Positions 50,545 to 60,535 of a stretch of 64,000 nucleotides of DNA are shown here, one piece after another. The position numbers and the translations under genes were made by a program. The notes under the pieces are model-generated. The model saw only the letters and a program-made list of their open reading frames with translations, did not search any database and was not told the DNA's origin. The stretch spans positions 2,728,001 through 2,792,000 of the forward strand of contig NZ_CP092915.1 of the NCBI RefSeq assembly GCF_022557175.1. The letters run 5' to 3'. The stretch comes from Mycolicibacterium sp. YH-1 (GTDB lineage Bacteria; Actinomycetota; Actinomycetes; Mycobacteriales; Mycobacteriaceae). Within the stretch, counting starts at the first letter, position 1, and every line of letters starts with the position of its first letter.

Positions 50545-51981
50545 TTAGCAGTCGTAGTACAGCGAGAACTCGTAGGGGTGCGGGCGGATCTGGACCGGCA
50601 TGATCTCGTTCTCCCGCTTGTAGGAGATCCAGGTCTCGATCAGATCCTCGGTGAAGACGCCACCCTCGGTGAGGTACTCGTGATCCTCCTCGAGCTTGTC
50701 GATGACCGCCGACAGCGAGGTGGGCGCCTGCGGGATGTTGGCGGCCTCCTCGGGCGGGAGCTCGTAGAGGTCCTTGTCGACCGGGGCCAACGGCTCGATC
50801 TTGCGCTTGATGCCGTCGATGCCGGCCATCAGCATCGCCGCGAACGCCAGGTACGGGTTGCCCGAGCTGTCGGGGCAGCGGAACTCGAGGCGCTTGGCCT
50901 TCGGGTTGTTGCCCGTGATCGGGATGCGGACACACGCCGAGCGGTTGCGCTGGCTGTACACCAGGTTGATCGGCGCCTCGTAACCCGGCACCAGGCGCTT
51001 GTAGGAGTTCACCGTCGGGTTGGTGAACGCCAGCAGCGAGGGCGCGTGGTGCAGGATGCCGCCGATGTAGTGGCGCGCCAGATCCGACAGGCCGGCGTAA
51101 CCGGACTCGTCGTGGAACAGCGGCTTGCCGTCCTTCCACAGCGACTGGTGGGCGTGCATACCCGAGCCGTTGTCACCGAACAGCGGCTTGGGCATGAAGG
51201 TGACGGTCTTGCCGTTCTTCCACGCCGTGTTCTTGATGATGTACTTGAACAGCAGCACGTCATCGGCGGCCGACAGCAGGGTGTTGAACTTGTAGTTGAT
51301 CTCAGCCTGGCCGGCGGTGCCCACCTCGTGGTGACCGCGCTCCAGGATGAAGCCGGCGTTCTGAAGGTTGGTAGCCATCTCGTCGCGCAGGTCGACGTAG
51401 TGGTCATACGGGGCGACTGGGAAGTAGCCACCCTTCTGGCGGACCTTGTAGCCCAGGTTCGGGCTGCCGTCGGCCTCGAACGGCTCGCCGGTGTTCCACC
51501 AGCCCGACTCCGAGTCGACCTCGTAGGAGGTGCCGTTGATCTTCGAGTCGAACGTCACCGAGTCGAAGATGTAGAACTCGGCCTCAGCGCCGAAGAAGCA
51601 GGTGTCGGCGATGCCCGTGCTGGCGAGGTAGTTCTCGGCCTTGCGGGCGACGTTGCGGGGGTCGCGGGAGTAGGCCTCGCGCGTGAACGGGTCGTGCACG
51701 AAGAAGTTCATGTTCAGCGTCTTGGCGGCGCGGAACGGATCGATGCGTGCGGTCTCGGGATCCGGCAGCAGCATCATGTCGGACTCGTGGATGGACTGGA
51801 AGCCGCGCACCGACGAGCCGTCGAATGCGAGTCCGTCCTCGAACACGCTCTCGTCGAACGTCGAAGCCGGGATCGAGAAGTGCTGCACGACGCCGGGGAG
51901 ATCGCAGAACCGAATGTCGACGTACTCGACCTTCTCGTCCTTGATCTGCTTGATGATGTCGTCGGCCGTCTTTTCTGCCAC
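50545..51981 (-). CDS. glnA1: Glutamine synthetase type I
   Basis: 478 residues, the mycobacterial GlnA1 length. Signatures: [20 protein letters not shown] near 50-69, [10 protein letters not shown] near 131, [15 protein letters not shown] near 271, and the adenylylation loop [12 protein letters not shown] with Y406, the target of GlnE. It makes glutamine from glutamate, ammonia and ATP in the cytoplasm. GTG 51981 is chosen because AAAGGAGA lies about 7 nt upstream. In M. tuberculosis it adjoins glnE; here the two are separated by the whole island. Confidence 0.97.
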   Translation of the reverse strand: MAEKTADDIIKQIKDEKVEYVDIRFCDLPGVVQHFSIPASTFDESVFEDGLAFDGSSVRGFQSIHESDMMLLPDPETARIDPFRAAKTLNMNFFVHDPFTREAYSRDPRNVARKAENYLASTGIADTCFFGAEAEFYIFDSVTFDSKINGTSYEVDSESGWWNTGEPFEADGSPNLGYKVRQKGGYFPVAPYDHYVDLRDEMATNLQNAGFILERGHHEVGTAGQAEINYKFNTLLSAADDVLLFKYIIKNTAWKNGKTVTFMPKPLFGDNGSGMHAHQSLWKDGKPLFHDESGYAGLSDLARHYIGGILHHAPSLLAFTNPTVNSYKRLVPGYEAPINLVYSQRNRSACVRIPITGNNPKAKRLEFRCPDSSGNPYLAFAAMLMAGIDGIKRKIEPLAPVDKDLYELPPEEAANIPQAPTSLSAVIDKLEEDHEYLTEGGVFTEDLIETWISYKRENEIMPVQIRPHPYEFSLYYDC

Positions 51982-52003
51982 TGAGTGCTCTCCTTTTACT
52001 GGT

Positions 52004-52015
52004 AACCCGCGGGTT
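52004..52015. promoter_or_regulatory. Perfect palindrome AACCCGCGGGTT in the glnA1 leader
   Basis: 12-bp palindrome 23 nt upstream of the glnA1 GTG, in the 117-bp region shared with the RDD gene. It may be an operator or an RNA hairpin. Confidence 0.4.
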
Positions 52016-52086
52016 GACGCTAAGGACACGATGTTGCACGCCAGTCAACCGCATGTTGCGCGGACGTTACGCGATTGGGCGGACCA

Positions 52087-52092
52087 TATGCT
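52087..52092 (+). promoter_or_regulatory. Leaderless -10 box of the RDD gene
   Basis: TATGCT, 6 nt before ATG 52099; no Shine-Dalgarno. Confidence 0.5.
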
Positions 52093-52098
52093 TGTGTC

Positions 52099-52575
52099 AT
52101 GGCGCGCACCTTCGGTACCTGGCTCTCCGGCCCACCGCCGCCCGAGGCAGGTGATTCCTCCCAGGGACCCAACGACTACCCGGGGCAGCGACTCGGATTG
52201 CCCCCGTCTGGCGCCGGTTCACTTGTCGGGTGGGGTAGGCGCATCGGCGCTCTGGTGCTCGACTGGCTCATCGCCTACGGACTGGCAGCCCTGTTGATGT
52301 CGCTCGGGCTGTTGTCGCTGGAAATGCTGTCGACGGCGGTGCTGGTGATCTGGCTGGTGCTCGGCATCGTCTCGGTGCGCCTGTTCAGCTTCACACCCGG
52401 GCAGGCCGCGTTGGGGCTGCAGGTCGCATCCGTTGACCACCGCATCCACGTCGGCGTGGGTCGCGCGCTCGCGCGCGGTGTGCTGGTGGCGCTCGTCATC
52501 CCGCCGCTGTTCACCGACTCCGACGGTCGCGGACTTCAGGACAAGGCCACAGGCACCGCGATCGTCAGGCGCTGA
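52099..52575 (+). CDS. RDD family membrane protein
   Basis: 158 residues. A Pro-rich N-terminus leads to GWGRRIGALVLDWLIAYGLA (RDD start, with the R and D), then hydrophobic segments near 62-78, 84-100 and 130-150. PGQAALGLQVASVD is the second signature. The equivalent gene follows glnA1 in M. tuberculosis (Rv2219A position). Function unknown. ATG 52099 is supported by a leaderless -10 box. Its end overlaps the convergent hydrolase by 11 bp. Confidence 0.85.
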   Translation: MARTFGTWLSGPPPPEAGDSSQGPNDYPGQRLGLPPSGAGSLVGWGRRIGALVLDWLIAYGLAALLMSLGLLSLEMLSTAVLVIWLVLGIVSVRLFSFTPGQAALGLQVASVDHRIHVGVGRALARGVLVALVIPPLFTDSDGRGLQDKATGTAIVRR

Positions 52576-53404
52576 GGGCGCCGGCGGCCGCGCGCTGCCA
52601 CCAGTCAGTGGCCAGGGCCGCATAGGCCTCGGGCTTCTCCTCCCAGGAGAAGTGGCCCACACCGGGCAGGAAGTCGACGCTGCTGTTGGGTAGACGGTCA
52701 CCGAGGTAGGTCGCGTTCACCGCGGGCACCACCTGGTCATCACTGCCCTGCACGATGCGCACCGGCGTGCGGATCCCGGCCAGGAGATCGCCAAGCAGCG
52801 GAAGCTGCTCGGGGTACGCCTGCACGTACGGAATGGACTCGGCGAACCGGTCGCCTGCGTAGGAGGCGATGTAGTCGTCGCGAACCTCTTGCGACGGGGT
52901 GTACCCGGCGATGGTCTCAAGAGCGATCTCGACGATCTTTTCGCCGCCGATCTGACGGTACGGTGCCAGGTCGGTGGCCTCCACCCACTCCCTGAGCGGG
53001 CCGGCGACAGTCACAGGCACCGCCGCCCCGCCGGATCCGATGACCAGGCTGGCGAACCGGTCTGGATGGGCGGCGGCCGCGAACAGGGTGGCCGATGTGC
53101 CGATATCCGGTGCCACCACATGCGGCCGGTCCAGTCCGAACGCATCGGCGATGCGAACGATGAACTCGCCCATGGCTTTCGGGCTCATCAACGACTCTCG
53201 TCTCTCCGAACCGCCGAATCCGGGCAGGTCGACGGCGAGCAGGTGCGCGGCCGCGGCCAACTTCGGCCATGCCCGCTCGTAGGCGAAGATGCTCTCCGGC
53301 CAGGGATTGAGCAGCAATGCCCGCTGCGCTCCGGTGCCGCCCTCCGCGTAGCGGATCGACAGGCCGTCGATGGTCTTGATCTGGGGACGAATGAGCCCGC
53401 TCAT
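52565..53404 (-). CDS. Alpha/beta hydrolase with Asp in the nucleophile position (epoxide hydrolase-like)
   Basis: 279 residues. LLNPWPESIFAYERAWPKLA near 31 replaces the usual HGxP loop; LLAVDLPGFGGSERRES near 54; the nucleophile elbow reads VVAPDIGTSA near 97, with Asp where esterases have Ser, as in epoxide hydrolases and dehalogenases. The His is in GVGHFSWEEKPEAY near 255. The start overlaps the SRPBCC stop (ATGA). Reaction and substrate unknown. Confidence 0.78.
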   Translation of the reverse strand: MSGLIRPQIKTIDGLSIRYAEGGTGAQRALLLNPWPESIFAYERAWPKLAAAAHLLAVDLPGFGGSERRESLMSPKAMGEFIVRIADAFGLDRPHVVAPDIGTSATLFAAAAHPDRFASLVIGSGGAAVPVTVAGPLREWVEATDLAPYRQIGGEKIVEIALETIAGYTPSQEVRDDYIASYAGDRFAESIPYVQAYPEQLPLLGDLLAGIRTPVRIVQGSDDQVVPAVNATYLGDRLPNSSVDFLPGVGHFSWEEKPEAYAALATDWWQRAAAGALSA

Positions 53405-53862
53405 GACCGTGCCGCCTGCGCGTCGTTGCGGGCCTCGATGGCCTTGACGCTGGTGTCGAAGGCCTTTCCAAGGACGCTCCTGCCGACGGTCCCCAGTACA
53501 CCCGCGAGCGCCCGGCCCTTGAGGTTCTTGCCCTCGCGGACGATGACAACGTCGACGTCGGTCGTTCCGTCGGGCCGCGGCATCAAGATGTAGGTGTAGC
53601 CCGATGCCCCGCCGAACACGTTCGAGTCGGTGGTGGTGAGCCTCACGTGATGAGCATCGGACCAGTCGTAGTGCAGACGTTCCCAGGTGCCGCGCCCGCC
53701 CTCGGTGACGTCGGCCTCGTGAGCGCCCAGATGATGCACCTGCAGCGATGCGTCGGCGCTGTTGGGGAAGAGCTTTGAGCGGCCCGGACCGAAGTCGGTG
53801 AGTCCAGCGATGAACTGCTCGGGAGTCGAGGTGGTGGTCTGGTGGAAGCGGATTGTGGACAT
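53401..53862 (-). CDS. SRPBCC family protein
   Basis: 153 residues with a START/Bet v1-like plan: IRFHQTTTSTPEQFIAGLTD at the start, a central TWERLHYDWSDAHHVRLTTT, VFGGASGYTYILMPRPDGTT and a long C-terminal helix GVLGTVGRSVLGKAFDTSVK. Such proteins bind hydrophobic ligands. ATG 53862 has GAGGAG 7 nt upstream. It is co-transcribed with the alpha/beta hydrolase and divergent from the XRE regulator, which may control both. Confidence 0.78.
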   Translation of the reverse strand: MSTIRFHQTTTSTPEQFIAGLTDFGPGRSKLFPNSADASLQVHHLGAHEADVTEGGRGTWERLHYDWSDAHHVRLTTTDSNVFGGASGYTYILMPRPDGTTDVDVVIVREGKNLKGRALAGVLGTVGRSVLGKAFDTSVKAIEARNDAQAARS

Positions 53863-53980
53863 TGGGTGCTCCTCATGTGGGATGAGCTGATGGCTATATC
53901 CACCATGAGCGTGTCGCGAGCGTCGTGAATTCCTGCGCGCGACTATCCGGGGAAGCCGTAGTGACCCTGGTACTGGCAGG

Positions 53981-53999
53981 GACAGTCTTACGATCTGTC
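53981..53999. promoter_or_regulatory. Operator-like repeat over the -10 box of the XRE gene
   Basis: GACAG (53981-53985) and CTGTC (53995-53999) flank TACGAT (53989-53994), which lies 6 nt before GTG 54001. A protein bound here would block a leaderless promoter; autoregulation is the simple reading. Confidence 0.45.
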
Positions 54000-54000
54000 G

Positions 54001-54807
54001 GTGGCACAGAGGGTCAGCGCGCTGGGGGAGTACCTTCGTGCGCGCCGCGAACAACTTCGCCCCGAGACCGTCGGGCTGGAGGCCTCTGCGCGGCGGCGCG
54101 TACCGGGATTGCGCCGTGAGGAGCTGGCCCTGCTCGCCGGTATCAGCGCGGACTACTATCTGCGGCTCGAGCAGGGGCGTGACAGGCATCCATCCGCACA
54201 AGTCCTCGATGCGCTGGCGCGTGCCCTGCGACTCGACGCCAACGCCACGGCGCATCTGCATCAGCTGGTGAGAGCACCCGGTCGTGCGCCCGACATCGGT
54301 GTCGACGCGGTGGCCGACGATCTGGATGAACTGATCGATCAGTTCTCGATGCCGGCGATCGTGGCCAACCGGTACCAGGATGTGCTGGCCGCGAACCCGA
54401 TCGCCTGCGCGTTGTCACCGGGTTTCGCACCCGGCGCGAATTTCCTGCGGTGGCGGCTGTTGGCGCCGGCCGCCCGTGAGTTCTTCGTCGACTGGGAGGA
54501 AGCGACTGAAGTCGCGGTGAGCGGTCTACGCGAAGTGGCGGGCAGCGATCTGGACGATCCCCGGCTGCACGCACTGATCGAGGAGATGTCGGCGGGCAGC
54601 GAACGGTTCCGCGAACTCTGGGCACGCGCGGACGTGGGGTATCGCCGAGGCGTTGTCCACATGCGGCATCCCGTGGTCGGCGATCTTCATCTCCAACCCA
54701 CCAGACTCAGCGTTCCGCACACCGGCGGACAGCACCTGTTGATCTATCGCGCCGCACCCGACAGCGCGTCAGCACGGGCGCTGGCGACTCTTCGCCCATC
54801 GGCCTGA
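54001..54807 (+). CDS. XRE-family regulator with MmyB-like ligand-binding domain
   Basis: 268 residues. Helix-turn-helix: LGEYLRARREQLRPETVGLE, then RVPGLRREELALLAGISADYYLRLEQGR near 33-60, and HPSAQVLDALARALRLD. The C-terminal domain (IVANRYQDVLAANPIACALS, then HPVVGDLHLQPTRLSVPHTG) is MmyB-like, a PAS-like fold that binds fatty acids in some members. GTG start, leaderless -10 box. It is divergent from the SRPBCC and hydrolase genes. Confidence 0.9.
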   Translation: MAQRVSALGEYLRARREQLRPETVGLEASARRRVPGLRREELALLAGISADYYLRLEQGRDRHPSAQVLDALARALRLDANATAHLHQLVRAPGRAPDIGVDAVADDLDELIDQFSMPAIVANRYQDVLAANPIACALSPGFAPGANFLRWRLLAPAAREFFVDWEEATEVAVSGLREVAGSDLDDPRLHALIEEMSAGSERFRELWARADVGYRRGVVHMRHPVVGDLHLQPTRLSVPHTGGQHLLIYRAAPDSASARALATLRPSA

Positions 54808-54822
54808 GGGGGCTCGCCCGTG

Positions 54823-55578
54823 CTACTTGCGACGCACTGTGCGCTGCACGCCGCGCATCTTGGCGTTGCCGGGCATCGGTCCCTTGGGCATCGCGGCGGG
54901 TCCGATCCGCGACCCCAGCGCAACGAGCTTGGATTCCAGCGCGTCCATCTGCTTGACGGTGATGTTGGCGGGAAGCTTGGTCAGGTGGCGCTCCAGCTTG
55001 GACAGCGGCACCTCGCCCTCGCCGTTACCGACCACGAAGTCATAGATCGGGGTGTCGCCGATCAGTCGGGCGGTGCGCTTCTTTTCCTGGGCGAGAAGCG
55101 GTTTGACCCGCACTGCGGCGCCCTCACCGACGAAGATCACGCCCGGTCGGCCGATCACCCGGTGCACCGCGTCGAAATGGCCGGTCGCGGCGACGCCGGG
55201 AGTGACACGCCACTTACCGCGCAGGTTGTCCAACGCCCACGCCGCGGCGCCGGTCTGTCCCTCCGCCTTGCGGTAGACCGACTTCTGCGCCCGCCTGCCG
55301 AAGACGATGAATGCGACCAGGGCGCCGAGCACGATGCCGAGCGGGATCAGCGTCACCATCGTGAAGGTGCTGCCGCTGAGGACGCCCGCGGTCACCGCTG
55401 CCGCGACTATCAGCACGAATGCGCCGATCATGTACGGAAGGAGGCGCTTGTCCTCCTTGCGCTGAATCTGGAACGCCTGCCACAACTGACTGCGGCGCTG
55501 CTTTGAGGCCGCCTTACGGGTGGCCTTCGCCTCGGCCTTGGCGGCCTTCACAGCGGCGGGGTTGCGAGTTTTCGCCAT
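54823..55578 (-). CDS. DUF4191 membrane protein
   Basis: 251 residues (the Rv2219 position in M. tuberculosis). A very basic N-terminus (AVKAAKAEAKATRKAASKQRR) precedes two membrane segments (YMIGAFVLIVAAAVTAGVLS and VTLIPLGIVLGALVAFIVFG, about 49-94). Next come a cytoplasmic domain with GRPGVIFVGEGAAVRVKPLL and a C-terminus with MPKGPMPGNAKMRGVQR. Conserved across mycobacteria next to lipA; function unknown, perhaps linked to lipoate metabolism by position only. Confidence 0.85.
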   Translation of the reverse strand: MAKTRNPAAVKAAKAEAKATRKAASKQRRSQLWQAFQIQRKEDKRLLPYMIGAFVLIVAAAVTAGVLSGSTFTMVTLIPLGIVLGALVAFIVFGRRAQKSVYRKAEGQTGAAAWALDNLRGKWRVTPGVAATGHFDAVHRVIGRPGVIFVGEGAAVRVKPLLAQEKKRTARLIGDTPIYDFVVGNGEGEVPLSKLERHLTKLPANITVKQMDALESKLVALGSRIGPAAMPKGPMPGNAKMRGVQRTVRRK

Positions 55579-55608
55579 GGGACCAGGATACGGGTGCGGG
55601 TGGGCGAA

Positions 55609-56547
55609 TCAGGAAACGGGCGGGCTGGTCCGCAGCCGCTCGGCCTGCGCGTACAGCCGGCCTGCGCGGTACGACGAGCGGACCAGCGGACCGGCCAGCA
55701 CGCCAGCGAATCCGATGCCCTCGGCATAGGCGGCGTGCTCGACGAACTCCTCGGGCTTGACCCACCGCTCGACGGGGTGATGGCGCGCGGACGGGCGCAG
55801 GTACTGCGTGATGGTGACGATGTCGCAGCCGGCGCGATGGAGGTCGTCGAGCGCGGTGCGGACCTCCTCGGGTGTCTCGCCCATGCCCAGGATCAGGTTG
55901 CTCTTGGTGACCAGCCCGTAGTCACGCGCGGCGGTGATGACATCCATGCTGCGCTGGTAGCGGAACGCTGGACGGATGCGCTTGAAGATGCGTGGCACCG
56001 TTTCGACGTTGTGCGCCAGCACCTCCGGACGCGTCTCGAACACGGTCTCGAGCTGTTCGGGGATGCCGTTGAAGTCGGGGATCAGCAGCTCGACACCCGT
56101 GTTTGGGTTGAGCGCCTTGATCTGGCGGACGGTCTCGGCGTACAACCAGGCGCCGCCGTCGGGGAGATCGTCGCGGGCCACGCCGGTCACCGTCGAGTAG
56201 CGCAAGCCCATCGTCGCGACGCTCTCGGCGACGCGCCGCGGCTCGTCGCGGTCCAGTTCGGAGGGCTTGCCCGTGTCGATCTGGCAGAAGTCGCATCGTC
56301 GGGTGCACTGTTCGCCGCCGATGAGGAAGGTGGCCTCGCGGTCCTCCCAGCACTCGTAGATGTTGGGGCAGCCGGCTTCCTCGCACACCGTGTGCAGACC
56401 CTCACGTTTCACCAGGGCCTTGAGTTCGGTGTACTCCGGTCCGGTCTTCAAGCGGGTCTTGATCCACGGCGGCTTGCGCTCGATGGGGGTCTCGGCGTTC
56501 CGGACCTCGAGACGAAGTAGTTTGCGGGTTCCCGGGTCGACGCTCAC
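55609..56547 (-). CDS. lipA: Lipoyl synthase
   Basis: 312 residues. Radical SAM enzyme with two 4Fe-4S clusters: auxiliary-cluster ligands C55, C60, C66 ([12 protein letters not shown]) and SAM-cluster ligands C81, C85, C88 (CTRRCDFC). The C-terminal RSSYRAG supplies the serine ligand. It inserts two sulfur atoms into octanoyl groups on lipoyl domains such as those of DlaT (58163-59920). The start overlaps the lipB stop by 4 nt. Confidence 0.96.
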   Translation of the reverse strand: MSVDPGTRKLLRLEVRNAETPIERKPPWIKTRLKTGPEYTELKALVKREGLHTVCEEAGCPNIYECWEDREATFLIGGEQCTRRCDFCQIDTGKPSELDRDEPRRVAESVATMGLRYSTVTGVARDDLPDGGAWLYAETVRQIKALNPNTGVELLIPDFNGIPEQLETVFETRPEVLAHNVETVPRIFKRIRPAFRYQRSMDVITAARDYGLVTKSNLILGMGETPEEVRTALDDLHRAGCDIVTITQYLRPSARHHPVERWVKPEEFVEHAAYAEGIGFAGVLAGPLVRSSYRAGRLYAQAERLRTSPPVS

Positions 56548-57221
56548 GACAATGATGCTAGCGTCGTCCGGCCGTCCAGCGCGTCGCAGACTGCCGCGGC
56601 CACCCGTTCGGCGACGTCATCGGTGGTGACGCGGCGGCCGAGTTCAGCCGTCAGGGACGTGACACCCGCATCGGCTATGCCGCACGGCACGATCGCGCCG
56701 TAGCCGTCGAGCGTGCAGTCACAGTTCAGCGCGAAGCCGTGCAGCGTCGTCGCCCGCGCGACCCGAATGCCGATCGCGGCGATCTTGCGAGCCGGTTGTC
56801 GACCGTCGCCGGGCACCCACACCCCCGACCGGCCCTCGATCCGTCCGGTCTGAAGACCGAGTGAGGCGCACACGCTGATCAGCGAATCCTCCAGCCGCCG
56901 AACGAAGTTCACCACATCCAAAGGTTCGGTCAGGCCGATGATCGGATAGCCGACCAGCTGGCCCGGGCCGTGCCAGGTGATCTTGCCGCCACGGTCGGTG
57001 TCGATCACCGGGGTGCCGTCCACCGGCCGTTCGTGCGGCTCGGTGCGCTTGCCCGCGGTGTAGACGGGCGGGTGCTCGAGCAGCAGCAGGGTGTCGGGTC
57101 CGCCCGCGATCCGGGCCTCGGCCACTTCGCGCTGCATCTGCCACGCATCTTGGTAGTCGAGGGTGCCGAGATGGCGAACCTCCACAGCCGCCGAAGAGGA
57201 CCGCACCGACGTTGCCACCAT
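56544..57221 (-). CDS. lipB: Octanoyltransferase LipB
   Basis: 225 residues. [15 protein letters not shown] near 45, [20 protein letters not shown] near 78, K146 in [11 protein letters not shown] and C180 in [14 protein letters not shown] form the catalytic Lys/Cys dyad. It moves octanoate from acyl carrier protein to lipoyl domains, the step before LipA. Overlap with lipA shows coupling. 17 bp separate it from the upstream TIGR01777 gene. Confidence 0.96.
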   Translation of the reverse strand: MVATSVRSSSAAVEVRHLGTLDYQDAWQMQREVAEARIAGGPDTLLLLEHPPVYTAGKRTEPHERPVDGTPVIDTDRGGKITWHGPGQLVGYPIIGLTEPLDVVNFVRRLEDSLISVCASLGLQTGRIEGRSGVWVPGDGRQPARKIAAIGIRVARATTLHGFALNCDCTLDGYGAIVPCGIADAGVTSLTAELGRRVTTDDVAERVAAAVCDALDGRTTLASLS

Positions 57222-57238
57222 GTCCTTGACGCTACCTG

Positions 57239-58147
57239 TCAGCCGTAGTTGGGCGCCGTGCCGTACGCCAGCGCTTCGCCGATGGTGTTGTGATGGAACT
57301 CGAATCCGGCGCGTTCGAGCGCGGCGGGGATGGCCCGCTGGCCGCCAAGCAGACCCTCATCGGCGAACTCGCCCAGCACGGTGCGCAACGCGAATCCGGG
57401 CACCAGCAACGCCGAGGGTCGGTTCACGGCGCGGCCAAGCGCGGACGTGAACTCGGCGTTGGTCACCGGCGCCGGGCCGGTCAGGTTCACCGGCCCCGAC
57501 ACGTCGGCGTGCGCGATCACGAACAGCAGGGCCCGCACCTCGTCCTCGAGGCTGATCCACGGCATGTACTGGCGACCGTTGCCCAGCCGTGCGCCCAGTC
57601 CGAGCGAGAACAGTGGCTTGAGGCGATTCAGCACCCCACCGGAGGGCCCCAGCACCAACCCGGTGCGGGCCAGCACGACCCGGGCACCTGACTGCTGCGC
57701 CGCGGCCGTCGCCGCCTCCCAGTCCTCGCACAGTCCGGCCAGGAAGCCAGTGCCCGCGGGCGCGGTCTCATCGACGACGCGATCACGAGTGTCGCCGTAG
57801 TAGCCAACCGCGCTGGCGTTGATCAGCACCGGGACGTCCGCATCGGCTATCGCGTTGGCCAACACCTCGGTCGGGCCGATGCGGCTGTCGCGCAGGCTCT
57901 GCTTGAACGCGCCCGACCATCGCTTGGCCCCCACATTGACGCCGCACAGATTCACGACGGCGTCGACGCCACGCAGGGTGCTCGGATCGCACTCGCCGGT
58001 GTCCGGATTCCAGAACACGTCATCCGGGTGCGACGGTGGCCGCCGCACGATCCGCAGCACGCGGTGGTCTCCCGCGCGCAGCGCCGAGGTCAAGGCCGAG
58101 CCGATCAGACCCGAGGAACCCGCGATCGCGATGACGGCGTTGGTCAC
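57239..58147 (-). CDS. TIGR01777 family epimerase-like protein (SDR39U1 type)
   Basis: 302 residues (Rv2216 position). [23 protein letters not shown] at the start (GxxGxxG), then [20 protein letters not shown] and [20 protein letters not shown] (near 67), [26 protein letters not shown] near 108, and [13 protein letters not shown]. It is an extended SDR with NAD(P)-binding; the cellular role is not established. It lies in the dlaT-lipB run. Confidence 0.88.
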   Translation of the reverse strand: MTNAVIAIAGSSGLIGSALTSALRAGDHRVLRIVRRPPSHPDDVFWNPDTGECDPSTLRGVDAVVNLCGVNVGAKRWSGAFKQSLRDSRIGPTEVLANAIADADVPVLINASAVGYYGDTRDRVVDETAPAGTGFLAGLCEDWEAATAAAQQSGARVVLARTGLVLGPSGGVLNRLKPLFSLGLGARLGNGRQYMPWISLEDEVRALLFVIAHADVSGPVNLTGPAPVTNAEFTSALGRAVNRPSALLVPGFALRTVLGEFADEGLLGGQRAIPAALERAGFEFHHNTIGEALAYGTAPNYG

Positions 58148-58162
58148 GGTGGCGTGTGCCTC

Positions 58163-59920
58163 CTACAGACCGAGGTCTGCCTCGAACGCTCCCTCTTCGA
58201 GGCGACGTTTGATGGTCGTCAGGAAGCGACCGGCATCGGCACCGTCGATGAGGCGATGGTCGTAGGTCAGCGGCAGGTAGCACACCGACCGCACACCGAT
58301 CGACTCGTTGCCGTTGTCGTCGACGACGACCCGCGGGCGCTTGACGATGGCGCCGGTGCCGAGCATCGCCGCTTGCGGCGGCACCAGGATCGGGGTGTCG
58401 AACAGAGCGCCCTGGCTGCCGATGTTGGTGATGGTGAACGTGCCACCGGACAGCTCGTCGGGCCGCAGGTTGCCAGACCGGGCGCGGGCCGCGATGTCGG
58501 CGATCGCGCGGGCCAACCCGCCCAGCGACAGGTCGCCTGCGTTGTGCACGACGGGGGAGAGCAGACCCTGCTCGGTGTCCACCGCGAAACCGAGATGCTC
58601 GGCGTCGAAGTAGGTGATCTCCTTGGTGTCCTCGTTGTAGCTCGCGTTGACGTTCGGATGCGCCTTGAGGGCATCGACCACCGCGACGGCGAAGAACGGC
58701 AGGAACGTCAGGTTGACGCCCTCGCGCTCGGAGAAGCTGGCCTTGGCTCGCGCGCGCAGTGCCACGATCTTGGTCAGGTCGACCTCATGGGTCTGCGTCA
58801 ATTGTGCTGTCGTCTGCAGGGATTCACGCGTCTTCTTCGCCGTGATCTGGCGAATCCGGGTGGCCTTCTGCGTGGTGCCGCGCAAGTGAGCCAGCGCGGG
58901 GGCCGGAGTGGCCGGTGCCGCGGCAGCCGGCTTGGCGGCAGCGGCAGGCGCCGCGGCGGGAGCGGGCGCCTTGGCGGCCTCCGCTGCAGCCAGGACGTCC
59001 TGCTTGCGGATGCGGCCACCGACACCGGTGCCCTTCACCGATCCGAGATCGACGTTGTGCTCCGTGGCCAGTTTGCGCACCAGCGGTGTCACATACGGGC
59101 TCGCATCCGATGCGGGCGCCTCCGCGGCAGGAGCCGCGCGCTGCGGCGTGGGCTCGGGCTTCGGTTCCGGCTTGGGTTCCGGCTTCGGCTCGGGCTTGGG
59201 TTCCGGCGCGGGCTCAGCCTTGGGTTCGGGCTTGGGCTCGGTCTTCGGCGCTGGTGTGGGCTCCGGCTCCTGCTCGGGTTCTGGCGCCGCGTCCGCGGAG
59301 CCGACCTTGCCCAGTTCGCCGCCGACGGCGACGACGTCATCCTCCTCGGCGGTGATTGACACCAGGGTGCCCGCCACCGGCGAGGGGATCTCGGTGTCGA
59401 CCTTGTCGGTGGAGACCTCCACCAACGGCTCGTCGACCTCGACGCTGTCGCCGACCTTCTTGAGCCAGCGGGTCACCGTTCCCTCGGTGACGGACTCGCC
59501 GAGTTCGGGCATCTTCACCGACGTCGCAGCGCTGCTGGAGGCGGCGGGTGCCGACTTCGCGGGCTCAGGGGCCGGCTCTTGTGCTGCCTGTGGCTCGGGT
59601 TCCGGCTCGGGCTCGGGTTCGGCTTCTGGCTCCTGCGCGGCGGGCTGCGCATCAGCACCGGAGGAATCCTCGCCGGACTCCCCGGCCTCGCCGATCAACC
59701 CGAGGTCGCCGCCGACCTCGACCGTGTCGTCCTCGTGGGCGATGATCTTGGTCAGCACACCGGCGACGGGGGACGGGATCTCGGTGTCCACCTTGTCCGT
59801 CGAGACCTCGAGTAGGGGCTCGTCGACTGCGACGGTGTCGCCCTCCTGCTTCAGCCATCGCGTGACTGTCCCCTCGGTAACGCTCTCACCGAGTGCGGGC
59901 ATCTGGACGGAGATGGCCAT
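58163..59920 (-). CDS. dlaT: Dihydrolipoamide acyltransferase, E2 component
   Basis: 585 residues. Two lipoyl domains with lipoyl lysines at about K43 and K173 (each [14 protein letters not shown]), long Pro/Glu/Ala/Lys linkers (around 95-130 and 212-262, [14 protein letters not shown]), an E3-binding segment [20 protein letters not shown] at about 275, and the catalytic core with [12 protein letters not shown] (H555, D559). In mycobacteria this E2 serves pyruvate dehydrogenase and peroxynitrite reductase; sucB is an older name. It is the lipoylated client of LipA and LipB downstream. Confidence 0.95.
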   Translation of the reverse strand: MAISVQMPALGESVTEGTVTRWLKQEGDTVAVDEPLLEVSTDKVDTEIPSPVAGVLTKIIAHEDDTVEVGGDLGLIGEAGESGEDSSGADAQPAAQEPEAEPEPEPEPEPQAAQEPAPEPAKSAPAASSSAATSVKMPELGESVTEGTVTRWLKKVGDSVEVDEPLVEVSTDKVDTEIPSPVAGTLVSITAEEDDVVAVGGELGKVGSADAAPEPEQEPEPTPAPKTEPKPEPKAEPAPEPKPEPKPEPKPEPKPEPTPQRAAPAAEAPASDASPYVTPLVRKLATEHNVDLGSVKGTGVGGRIRKQDVLAAAEAAKAPAPAAAPAAAAKPAAAAPATPAPALAHLRGTTQKATRIRQITAKKTRESLQTTAQLTQTHEVDLTKIVALRARAKASFSEREGVNLTFLPFFAVAVVDALKAHPNVNASYNEDTKEITYFDAEHLGFAVDTEQGLLSPVVHNAGDLSLGGLARAIADIAARARSGNLRPDELSGGTFTITNIGSQGALFDTPILVPPQAAMLGTGAIVKRPRVVVDDNGNESIGVRSVCYLPLTYDHRLIDGADAGRFLTTIKRRLEEGAFEADLGL

Positions 59921-60090
59921 GTCTATTGACTCCCTCGAACGGTTGCTCTGCCGGGCCGAATTGTCGCGGTGTCCATCCTGTCACGTCCGGGCGCGGGGGT
60001 CGTCGCAGACCTAGCAGTGCGGCCCTCTGGCACTATCGGGTAAGGCGTTGAGGCCGAACTGCCGCGACGAGTAGAAGGAGCCGGGTCGAA

Positions 60091-60438
60091 TTGGGGCTGT
60101 TCTCCAGATTCCGCCGTCGCGGCCCCCGGCGTGCCGGTAGCGCCGACCCCGCCGCCGATCTCCAGTACCTCCAAGACTGGGCCAGCACGCACCAGGGTGT
60201 CGAGGCCTTCGTCGAGCCCCAGACCACCGTCACCGACGTCACGGTGGTGCTTGTGGCGGCGGATGGCGAGTGGACCCGACGCCGGGCAGGCGGTGACGCG
60301 GGTGCGCGGCGCCTCAGCGGCCAGCTGAACATCCCCGTCTACGACGTCCAGAAGGTCGGCTACCCCCAGCGGATGCGCGACTTCGACGCGCGCAGGCGCA
60401 TCGAACGCCAGCGCGAGGCCCGCAAGGCGCTCGAGTAG
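60091..60438 (+). CDS. Conserved hypothetical basic protein
   Basis: 115 residues, basic (GLFSRFRRRGPRRAG at the start, RRRIERQREARKALE at the end). The middle has LQYLQDWASTHQGVEAFVEP and VTDVTVVLVAADGEWTRRR, then NIPVYDVQKVGYPQRMRDFD. It is soluble and conserved next to dlaT and ephD in mycobacteria, sometimes labelled oxidoreductase without clear reason. TTG start with AAGGAG about 10 nt upstream. Confidence 0.72.
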   Translation: MGLFSRFRRRGPRRAGSADPAADLQYLQDWASTHQGVEAFVEPQTTVTDVTVVLVAADGEWTRRRAGGDAGARRLSGQLNIPVYDVQKVGYPQRMRDFDARRRIERQREARKALE

Positions 60439-60445
60439 AGCGTTC

Positions 60446-60475
60446 TTGACATGCCCGCGCAGATACGGGCATGGT
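60446..60475 (+). promoter_or_regulatory. ephD promoter with operator-like inverted repeat in the spacer
   Basis: A consensus -35 TTGACA (60446-60451) and CATGGT (60470-60475) are 18 bp apart. CATGCCCG (60450-60457) and CGGGCATG (60466-60473) form a perfect 8-bp inverted repeat with an 8-nt centre that overlaps both boxes. A repressor site is the simple reading; it could also act as a hairpin terminator for the gene at 60091-60438. Confidence 0.5.
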
Positions 60476-60535
60476 CGACCCATTCGGTACCGGCGGTACC
60501 GGTTACTTTGGGACGCGACAATGACGGGGAGCCTG

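Noticed and set aside
50578..51984. 468-residue open frame on the plus strand opposite glnA1
   Set aside because: It is the mirror of a highly biased conserved gene; its sequence is Val/Arg/Gly-rich without motifs.
52002..52018. GlnR box upstream of glnA1
   Set aside because: GTAAC is present but the second half is one base off the required spacing.
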